A stretch of DNA of 51,561 bases from Ophiosphaerella korrae (lineage: Eukaryota > Ascomycota > Dothideomycetes > Pleosporales > Phaeosphaeriaceae): assembly GCA_028456385.1 (NCBI GenBank), contig JALNQF010000295.1, forward strand, positions 1 to 51,561. The letters run 5' to 3'. Both the position numbers and the translations under genes were made by a program. The notes beneath the pieces were generated by a model, which was not told the DNA's origin, did not search any database, and saw only the letters and a program-made list of their open reading frames with translations. Positions 43,197-51,561 of the stretch are shown here, one piece after another (the first letter of the stretch is position 1; every line of letters starts with the position of its first letter).

Positions 43197-43874
43197 ATTA
43201 ACCGAGCACCACGCTGTCAATTGGAACGTAGAAAGGAACGGATGGCAAAGCTCCACCTTATGTAGTCTGCCATCATTTACCAATATATGTTCATGAAGTC
43301 CAGCTACCAAAACTCTGGATTTTCCTAAACATGCATCGAGTGATTTGCGGCTGAACAAAGTTTTGTGCCAAGTCTCAGAAGGAGAAAATTGCGGGCGCAC
43401 CGAGCGCTAGGACTGATCAATATGTATTAGTTGTGGCGAAAGTTTGGGGTCATTGCGCTAGCAAAAGGGGTAGGGCAACTTCGGACCAACATTCAAGTTC
43501 CTGCATTTAGACTACGTCTGCTTGAGAGTGAGCAACACCACAAACTTACGAGCTACGCCAAAGATAAATGAGCTGCCCTACTCTATATCTGTAGATCTAC
43601 TGTAATGATTCTACTTTGTAATCGTGCTGACTTTCATGTACCGAGACCCTCACCTAGGCACTAATTAGGCATTACCTATCGCCCACTTGGCAAGAGATAG
43701 AAGGCTTGCCAGTGCATTTAGTGTTTTTGAATTTCGTAAACCATGCGTACCTAGGCAACTTTTGCCGGCCCCTCCGTGCATTATAGTTTACACGACGGGC
43801 CCCGAGGTCGAAGGCTGATTTGCAGAACACTGCAAGCCCTCGAACCATGACTCGAGCTATAAGACTGCTAAATC
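43197..43874. other. Intergenic, no gene seen
   Basis: Upstream of the oxidoreductase; no coding region supported. Confidence 0.5.
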
Positions 43875-44792
43875 TTGCTTGAGAAGGAGCAGACCGTTCC
43901 GAAAGACTCAATGTTCCGCGATGATATATTCGTTAAGGCCTGCCAAAAATCGCAAGACAAAAACGAAGCCAGGGTCATTCAAGATATTACTCGACTGATC
44001 ATGCTTTCTGTTAGTGTATGTGCTAGATTCGGCGCCGGAAGCTTCGAAGTTTCAATTGAGAGTGCCAAAGAAGGCTGGAATAACACATAGCCTTTGGTTG
44101 GGCCTCGCCCACAACCCGACTATGCGGTTGGGTTCAAACGATTTGCGTTTACAGAGGGGCGGCTGGCCAAGGTGATACCCGTTTTTGACGATGTTATGGA
44201 CTCATCTCTCTACATGGCCACACACTACATACACTTGTCATTCCTGACGTGCGAAGTAAAGTGCGAGGCTGCAGCACTTGACATTGCAGACTGACAAAAT
44301 GCCCATAGCATGACGCTTGCCGTAAGAGCCATTGTCCAGCTCTTCCGGTACTCAAAGCGCGAGAAAGAACTTCACCGGGAAATACGAGCATTCTCAATAT
44401 CTTACGATCATCGGACGATGAGGGTCCATGGCCATTACCTTGTGATCGACGGAGGCCGGACTACCTTCCATCGCCACCCAATCCACACCTTCGACCTAAC
44501 AGCGCTAGATAGAAAAGAGAAGTAGACAGCATATAACTTTACCGAGAACGTGTACGACATACAGATACCAACGCACTTTGATAGGATTCATTCTGTCATT
44601 GGCGAGCTACCGTCTAATTTCAACTTTGAAGCCCCTCTGTTGCCAGAGGAACCCGGACTTTCGCAAGACTTCGAAATTCATAATCTCTCGCGATCACTCA
44701 CGGAACTAGAATCTTTACCGGGGAGGCGCGGCAGTCCGTCGGACACTACTGATGCAGGAAATACGACCCTAGATGCTATAAACTGGTCTTAG
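43875..44792 (+). pseudogene. DUF7924-like gene inactivated by three in-frame stops
   Basis: One frame runs through the whole interval and is broken only by TAG at 44088-44090, TGA at 44292-44294 and TAG at 44523-44525. Blocks: DIFVKACQKSQDKNEA, EGWNN, GPRPQPDYAVGFKR, LTCEVKCEAAALDIAD, HSMTLAVRAIVQLFR, SYDHRTMRVHGHYLVIDG, TAYNFTENVYDIQIPTHF. This matches my recollection of the fungal DUF7924 domain (a nuclease-like EVKCG region); the name should be checked. The second stop replaces the Arg of A-D-R-Q-N (CGA to TGA) and the third the Trp of K-E-K-W-T-A-Y (TGG to TAG); the first fits CAG or TGG. All are C-to-T type changes and no frameshift is seen. Confidence 0.72.
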
Positions 44793-45250
44793 GAGGTACT
44801 TAGTTATAAGAGGTCGAAGAAGTTATTGAATACCTTGCTACTTAGGTCTACCCCGGATCCCCTTTCATACTTGTAGAGGCTACCTGTTCTTCTCTTACTA
44901 AGGCTCGGGCAGGGCCCGAGCCTATAACACCAGTTATCTCATATACTGGACAAGGATCATCAAAAACAGTCGAAAAAAAAATGCCGCAAATGGTAGGCGT
45001 TAAGTGCGCACGGCCCGAATCTATTGTTCCTTGGCCCTCAACTTCGCATGCGACCTGTGAGTATCTCTAGCAGAGGACGGGTGTAGATAGTGTAGCGTAA
45101 GACAAGTCTTTAGCTGGAACTAGATATGCGATTTCAGGAGTGATGACCTGAGCAAGGATCGGAAGGCGCGACTGCCCCGAGTAATTTCTGCCATAGGCTA
45201 CCAGATCAAACGATGCACTCAGACCGCAGATACCTATCTGCAAGTCCAGA
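44793..45250. other. Intergenic; GC hairpin
   Basis: No gene supported. Contains a perfect 9-bp inverted repeat with a 3-base loop at 44902-44922 (GGCTCGGGC-AGG-GCCCGAGCC), about 110 bp after the DUF7924-like frame ends. It is not followed by a T run, so a terminator role is doubtful. Confidence 0.5.
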
Positions 45251-46265
45251 TCATGACTCTCTACTGCATTCGCTAGCTTCGGAATCCTCGAGCGCCATTT
45301 GTTGTATCTTTTCATTCAATTCAGCCTGTTCGCGATCGATCTTTGCCTTTATCATGCTCCACTCTGCATTATACGCCGTCAGCTGCTTCATTTTCCTTCC
45401 AATGAACTTGTCGAGCTCTAGCTCTGAGATAGGAGCGAGCCCATCGATATTAGGGTAGATATCACAAATAGCCTTCTAGGCGGAGTTATCGGCTGCCGTA
45501 AAATAGTTACATATCAATTTGTAGAACCAGAACTTGCCGTCGCTTATAGATTTCCGCATAAGGTTAGAAAGCCTATCCTGAACCTTAAGCTACTGTGTAG
45601 CCTTGTTTCTTTTGCTCTCCTCGCGTTTAAGTTCGTTAAGAAAAATTTCTAGGCATGTACTATATCAATAACATTCAGAACTATTAGGCGTTGCCTAGAA
45701 GATTAGTTTTTTTATTAGAAGCCATCGTAGCGCTAAGTAAAATATTTAGTATAGTACTACGTATGCCTACTCCTAGTCTATTACACGATTATCCTAAGTT
45801 CTCTTGTGTTATTATGAGGAGTATTTGGCAGGAGTCAGATATGATGGAACGATAGGTATATTGATGAAGTGAGACGAATCCTTAAGGGATTCATAGGCTC
45901 ACGAAGGTGTTTATATATCTAAGGAGCGCACGTGATCCCGAGTAGCTCCGAGGGTGATCCTGGGGGTGCCCGAGGAGCTCAAGGGAGGTTCAAAGGGAGA
46001 GGCTCAAATAGAGGTTTCAGGTAGGGGGAAAAGTACCCGTGACAGTTATTAACAATTATATTCCTGTAGCGAAAATCGTCGCATATTAACCTAAAGCCAG
46101 TCGAATTATACTTGTTAGCGGTAAAGCGCAGAATAATAGCATTAGCCTGCTAGCAGAATTTGTATTTAGCTAAGTATTATTAGCGTTGTCTACTAAGCTA
46201 GGCTGTTTGCGCAAATGTTTAATATCTTGCTTAGCGACGTAGTTAAAGTATTCTCTCGAAGATAG
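45251..46265 (-). pseudogene. Decayed minus-strand gene of unknown function, split by a solo LTR
   Basis: Read on the minus strand with stops tolerated: YFNYVAKQDIKHLRKQPSLV (about 46255-46195), after a frameshift KYKFC-stop-QANAIILRF (about 46160-46115) and FRLICDDFRYRNIIVNN (to about 46048). An LTR (45813-46044) follows, then TRELRIIV in the same frame, a poorly preserved stretch to 45660, and a clear C-terminal part from about 45650 to 45251: FLNELKREESKRNK, LMRKSISDGKFWFYKLIC, PNIDGLAPISELELDKF, KMKQLTAYNAEWSMI, ending at TGA 45251-45253. Stops within the last part are two TAGs. No family recognised. It lies at the edge where DNA becomes RIP-degraded, and decay increases toward the transposons. 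Confidence 0.6.
45813..46044. mobile_element. Small solo LTR (232 bp) with GTTAT target duplication
   Basis: GC-richer segment bounded by GTTAT at 45808-45812 and 46045-46049, starting TATGAGGAGT (TG start changed to TA) and ending CCGTGACA. It contains TTTATATATC, a possible TATA box, and CACGTGATC. Deleting it with one GTTAT joins the flanking minus-strand reading frame without a shift (R-N-I-I-V-N-N to T-R-E-L-R-I-I-V), which independently supports these borders. No internal region is attached. Superfamily (copia or gypsy) cannot be told from an LTR alone. Confidence 0.6.
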
Positions 46266-46384
46266 AAATATTACTAAGCAATTACCTTATTAGATATATA
46301 TTAGTATATAAATAAGCTAGATACTAAAATCTATAACACTTCTAACTTTAACGTATTTTAATAATTATCTAGCTACACTAGTTA

Positions 46385-46687
46385 TATAATAGGGTCTCCT
46401 GTTAGTAACTATAGGTAACTTCTAGGAAGAGGTATAGTAGATTAAAAGTTAATAACTAAAGTACGTATAGTAATCTATAGTATAGATCTATAGATTATCT
46501 TAATCTATTACTCTATTATATAAATCTATAGATTACTCTTAATTTATTACTTATAACTATAGATTACCTATATTACGTATCCTAATTATAGGTTATTTTC
46601 TAATCTAAGTTATTACTCTACTTATTCTATACTTTATTAGTACTTAAGTTAAAACTAATTAGTTCTATCTTAATTTCTCTTATTATA
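46385..46687 (-). repeat. 3' LTR of the minus-strand gypsy element (about 303 bp)
   Basis: On the minus strand starts TATAATAAGAGAAATTAAGATAG (as the inner element's LTR, allowing TG to TA) and ends near CCCTATTATA. It is about 150 bp shorter than the 450-bp LTRs at 4583 and 11188, with the missing length in the middle repeats. Confidence 0.65.
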
Positions 46688-48473
46688 TCTATAATACTAT
46701 TTACTCTTTTAAGTAAGTTCTTGTTCTCTTATCTTAGAAATAAAGTTATTAACCCTATTTCTTTATTAATATTAAGTTCTTTATTTTCTTTTTTTATACC
46801 TACTAAATCTACTCTTTATTATCTATAGTTAGTAGATTATATACTACGTAAGAGTATTAAAATATTTTTTTACTCTTATTACTAGTCTTTTAAAACTAAA
46901 TCTATTTATTATATTTCTATAAATAATAGTTAGGCCTATAAGCTATATATTTATACAAACGTTTATAGTTTATATAATATTTCTAGGGTTTCTATAGCTA
47001 AATATAGGTATATTATAGTTACTTTTATATCTAAGCTAAGTAATAATAGAGAAAGCTATTAACTATACTAAAGAGGAATTACTATTAGATATTATAAAGG
47101 CTAAAGCTAAGTATAATTAGATTCTAAGTATATAAGTAGAAAATTATACACGTTTAGTATATAGTTAAAAGCTTTTAAAGCTAAGCTTAACTTAGAAGAA
47201 GCTATTAAGGCTACTCTAGCTTTTCTTATAGTATACGCTTTTAGCGCCTCTCTATTTATTACTAGTAGTATTAGTTTTTTTAATTTACTACTAAGTAGCT
47301 TAAAAGATTTTAGCTTTAGAAGTTCTCTAGTTTCTTAAAGTAATTAAGATTATCTTCTAGTTCTTATATATCTTCTTATAGTTACTCTTTTTTATTAGTA
47401 CTTATTTATTTTACTAAGTAGTAGTTTCTTTTATTATAGATTTAGTACTATAAGATTTTTATTACTTTCTATTCTTTTTATTCTTTATATATATTTACTT
47501 TATATATAAGTAGTTCTATATTTTATAGTACTATTTCTAATAATACTATATAGAATATTAAGTATATTCTTATCTTAGTAGTTTTAATCTAAATATAACT
47601 AGTATAACTTATTTCTCTATTTTATATAGTTTTATCTTTACGTAGTCTAGTTTTAAACTAGATTATTTACTTTTAATATTCTTTTATACTAACTATACTT
47701 TTTCTTTTTCTTTAAATTAGAGCTTTTTTTTATATTTCTTATTATAGTACTTTACTATTTAATTATATAAAAACTTAGTATTTTACTTTAGTTAATTATA
47801 TATTTCTTTTATTCTATTTATAAAGTTTTCTCTCTTTTAAGTCTAAAACTCTATATCTTTTAGTATTTAATATATATTAGGATTAAATCTATAGTTTATA
47901 AAAAAAATACTTTTATTACTATATTCTTTACGCTATTATATACTAGTTATACTTAATTATTTTAGTTATAGTAAAAGTATTATCTTAAGTACTATTTTAC
48001 TATTTAATTTATTTATTCTAATTACTTATCTATTTATAAGTAGTATACTATTAATATTTAATATATAATTCCTAATTCTACTATTATTATTCTTTAAAGT
48101 TTTAATATAAATCTTATATCTTTATTTATAATAATTTTATCTAAAATACTATACTAGCTAACTATAGTCTCTAGGACCTAATATATAGTAACTTTTATCT
48201 TACTTTTTTTTATATAGTCTAAATTATAAGTACTTTATAAGCTTATTTACTATTATTAAAATTTTATTATACTTAATTCTTAATATTAAATCTTTTAATT
48301 TAAGTAACTTTATAATAAAATCTATTATAATAACTTTTTAGAAATACTCTAGTATTTTAACTAGTTATAGTATACTATATAGTATATATCTACTATACTT
48401 ATTTTAGTAATATTCTATATAATCTTATAGTACTTCTATTACTAGTTATCTTACTTTTAGTATATAGTAGTCT
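46385..48473 (-). mobile_element. Gypsy (chromodomain) element on minus strand, 5' part cut off
   Basis: The minus strand carries the 3' half of an element related to the one at 4583-11637. Integrase lies at about 48470-47650 (core fragment near 48050 resembling L-G-I-x-Y and Y-H-P-Q-T-D-x-Q) and a chromodomain end at about 47470-47330. A 3' region similar to 10530-11187 and then the LTR (46687-46385) follow. The element is interrupted at 48473/48474 where a plus-strand element begins, so the RT and gag parts must lie beyond the window end if they exist. Heavy TAA/TAG decay. Confidence 0.78.
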
Positions 48474-48903
48474 TGTTACGATAGTAACAAGAAAAATATA
48501 GATAGAACTAATTAGCCCTATAACTAAAGGATCGAGTTCTTATAAACACGAAGAATACGAACTCGATTAGGAAACTATATATAATTAGGACACCTAGGGT
48601 AATCTATAATCTATAGACTCTTAGCGTTAATAGATTATAGATTAAGGTAATCTACAATCTATTGTTCTTAGTAGTAATAGATTAATAGATTAGGACAAGT
48701 ATATAGTTAGTAGCGACGCGTATTATTAGGATAGTATTAGTAATTTAATTATTAACTACAAGTAATAATACAAAAATAGTTGCAAAACATCTTCTATTGT
48801 TTATAGCCTATTATAGATTATAATACAAGCTTTTGTTATTACTTTATAATCTACTAACACCTCTTTAGGCTATTAGGAAGTTAACCCTAGTAAGCTAGTA
48901 ACA
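48474..48903 (+). repeat. 5' LTR (430 bp) of the right-hand gypsy element
   Basis: Starts TGTTACGATAGTAACAAG and ends GCTAGTAACA, giving TGTTAC...GTAACA inverted ends. The next bases CCTTACTAATTTAGTTATTG are shared with the inner left element right after its 5' LTR (5033), marking the LTR border and primer-binding region. It resembles the solo LTR at 12751 in several blocks. Confidence 0.82.
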
Positions 48904-51561
48904 CCTTACTAATTTAGTTATTGCGAGAAGCAAAGCGTAAGTAGCGCATAGTCTAGCTAATATAATAGTAGAAAGTTTAATAAGTAAAGCCCCTAAGAGT
49001 AGTTATAAGTTAGATAGTACTATATAGGAAACAATTAAGGATTATATAAACAAGCTAATTAACAATAAAGAAGATATAAAGATAGTAATTAAAGTATTAG
49101 AAATGTAGAATAAGGAACTACAAGATTACTTAAAATAGAACAAAGTACAAATTAAAGCTATTATTAAAGGCTAGAACTAGATAGAGCTAATTACCTAACG
49201 ACTAGAAATAAGTACAATAAAGAAACTACCTAAGATACCTGTTCTTAAAAGGTTTAATAGAATAAAGGAGAAATTAAGACCCTTTATAGCGTTAGTATAA
49301 CTCTAGATAGATATACAAGTACTACACTTTAATATAGAAGAAAAGAAGGTAATATATATTAGACTACACCTTAAAGAAGACGTAATAAGATAGTACAAGC
49401 CCTACTAGATAGATTATACGACGTATTCTCTAATAACCTAAAAGGATAAAACTAGAGCTATTTTTAGAAGCTATAAATACTTTACTAAATAAATAAAAGT
49501 AGTATTTAGAGATATAGATATTACCTAATAAGCTAAAGAGAAACTTAAAAGGCTTATACAAAACAAGAGTATCCTAGAATACGTATTATAATTTAAATAA
49601 CTAAGTTAAAATATAGAATAGAATAAATTAGCCCTTATATTACGATTTAAACAAGGACTAAACGTAAAAATTCGATACAAAATAATATATATAGAGAAAC
49701 CTAGGATACTAGAAGCTCTAAAATAATAGGTAATCTAAATTAACAACAACCTTCGAGAATAGAAAAAGAACAAGTATAGTAGCTAAACTAGAAACTAGGA
49801 TACTAGAGACCCTATAATCCTTAACGTAAACAAAGATAGAAAGAGAAAGAAAAATAAAGACTTTACATATTTTAACTATAGTAAGAAAAGCTACTACGTA
49901 AAAGACTACTAATTAAAGAAGAAAAAAGATATAGTATATTATAAATATAAGAAACTAGAACACTATATAAAGGAATATAAAAGTAAAGACTATAAAAAAG
50001 ATAAGGAAACTTAGTTAAAGATAATAGAGAAAAAGAAAGAAACACTACAAGTATAGGCTAAACCTTAGGAAAAGGTAGCTAGGAGCAAAGAAATACAATA
50101 TATAATACTTTATTAGACCTTTTATTATAAAGACAACTACTATATATATCTTTCTAGTAAATAGAGAGTAAGATAGTTCTTATAAAAGAATAGAGTAGTA
50201 GTAATAAAAGAAAGAATAAAAGTATAGCTAGAAGAAATAGCGTATATAATAGACCTACTAATAGAAGACTTAGAAAGAGAAGAGCCCTAGACCTTATTAA
50301 TCTAGGCCGAAGGACTAGCACTAGATAAAGAGACTACTATAGCTTCTTCTAAAGGACTATAAGAAAGTAAAAGATAGGTTAGTATAAGAGGTATAGAGTA
50401 CGCCTAGCTAGATATATATAGCTATAATAGCTGTACAATAATAGATATAGAGAAATAAAATAAAGAATAGAAATTTATTTAAAAATACTTACTAGTTATA
50501 AGTATAGAGGAAGCGTACAAAGACTAGAAAGAACGCAATCCTAAAGAAATAAAGTTTATACTATTTTAAGAATAGATAAAGTAATATATAGTTATAGTAA
50601 GAAGGATACTTATATAAAGAGAATAGTAATACCTTATAAGAAAAACGCGATAGATTAATAAAGCTTATACACTACGTATACTAATAGTATACTATATTCT
50701 AATAAATATAAAACCTAGAATAGATAGCTACTAGAAAGGGGATAACAAAATAATAGATCTTAAGCACCTAGTATATTTTAAAGTATTATAGATATTATAC
50801 TTAGAGAAGAATTATATAATATATAGAAACCTTAAAGTAAATAACAAAGTATAGCTTATAAGAAGAAGAGGCTATAACTATATAAAAGTAATTCTAGTAG
50901 AAGATATCTAAGGATAGGAAATAATACTAGAAGAAGGTTACGTAGTAATAAGGCCTAGACTAAAACTACCTAGGAAATGCGTCTAAAGAAGACTATAGTA
51001 CAAATATAAGTATAATAAATATTTAAAACATAAAGAATATAAACTTAAAATAGGGCTATAGCTCTAAGAAGATAGATAATTTATAAAAATACTAAAGTAA
51101 GAAAGGCTAGAAGGTATAAGAGGCCTATATATTATAAAGATAGGTACTTATTAAGGAAAGAAAGTATAATTAATAATTAATAGTAGAGCTACAAAGAACT
51201 TTATATTAAAGAAGTTTGTAGAAAACTAAGGAATAACCTATACTATAAAGAAGTACCCTCGACAACTAAGTATAATTAAAGGAAAACTATTCTAGGAACC
51301 TATAAAGTTTAAGACAACACCCTCTACACTAGAACTAAAAGAGATAATAATTAAGAATATAGTTATAGATATAACAATAATTAATAATAAATAAGATATA
51401 ATACGAGGAATACTATAGTTATAAATAACTAACCTAAGAATTAATTAGAGAACAAGAAAAATTAGCTACCTTAAGAAAGAAATATTAAAAGCTAATATAG
51501 CTATATATAAAGGAGAATTCCTAGAAGAATATAAGAAATAGGAAAAATAGCTTATAGAACC
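48904..51561 (+). pseudogene. gag and protease of the right-hand gypsy element
   Basis: Zinc knuckles at 49868-49909 and 49937-49978 with correct spacing. All ligand codons now read Tyr except the His at 49961-49963, which survives as CAC. The protease active site at about 51179-51205 reads N-S-R-A-T-K-N-F-I (family D-S-G-A-T-K-N-F-I), the same two changes as in the inner left element. The coding region continues past the window end. Many TAA/TAG stops. Confidence 0.78.

Larger units (their letters stand above)
48474..51561 (+). mobile_element. Gypsy LTR retrotransposon, 5' part, running off the window
   Basis: Begins with a 430-bp LTR and continues with a gag and protease region closely similar to 5033-7600 of the inner left-hand element. 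It is inserted into, or abuts, the minus-strand element at 48473/48474. The rest (RT onward, 3' LTR) is outside the window. It retains more CpA and CpG than the left element, so it is somewhat less RIP-damaged. Confidence 0.85.

Noticed and set aside
45251..45725. A separate short gene starting at the ATG at 45725 (minus)
   Set aside because: The adjacent reading frame continues upstream across the solo LTR, so the ATG is more likely internal or accidental in a larger decayed gene.

Overview
The window looks like part of a filamentous ascomycete genome, most likely a Dothideomycete (Pleosporales-like). The evidence is short GT-AG introns of 54-90 bp with CTAAT/CTAAC-type branch sites, typical Pezizomycotina gene families, and two blocks of extreme TpA-rich DNA carrying the mark of repeat-induced point mutation (RIP: CpA to TpA on either strand). 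The assignment is inference; there is no rRNA or other marker.

Layout. (1) 1-15200 is an AT-rich, RIP-degraded transposon nest. An outer Ty3/gypsy chromodomain element (759-15136; 278-bp LTRs; target duplication AGATA) contains a second complete gypsy chromodomain element (4583-11637; two 450-bp LTRs) and a 442-bp solo LTR (12751-13192; target duplication CTATT). (2) 15200-45200 is a gene island of ordinary base composition. (3) 45250-51561 returns to RIP-degraded DNA: a decayed coding relic split by a small solo LTR, a gypsy element on the minus strand (46385-48473) and, abutting it, the 5' part of a plus-strand gypsy element (48474 to the window end).

Genes that look intact in the island: a GT32 (Och1-like) glycosyltransferase; a TmpA-like ferric-reductase-superfamily membrane protein; a spliced small secreted protein with a GPI-type tail; a secreted ferritin-like (Rds1-type) protein; a large HET-domain protein with a charged coiled coil; a type II membrane GH17 beta-1,3-glucanase (btgC type, one intron); an F-box protein; a dicarboxylate/amino acid symporter (one intron); and a secreted GMC oxidoreductase (two introns).

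Decayed genes are unusually common: an epoxide hydrolase, two tandem kinase domains, a minus-strand gene of unknown function, a short membrane-protein fragment, a DUF7924-like gene, and the edge relic at 45.25-46.26 kb. Many of their stop codons are explained by C-to-T or G-to-A changes, so RIP spreading from the repeats, or general C-to-T decay, probably contributes.

The genes do not form an obvious pathway or cluster. The most suggestive grouping is the tandem kinase pair facing the HET gene, which resembles a self/non-self recognition locus whose kinase partner is broken. The kinase locus also carries three T22-T26 homopolymers inside or beside coding sequence, which may be biological expansion or an assembly problem.
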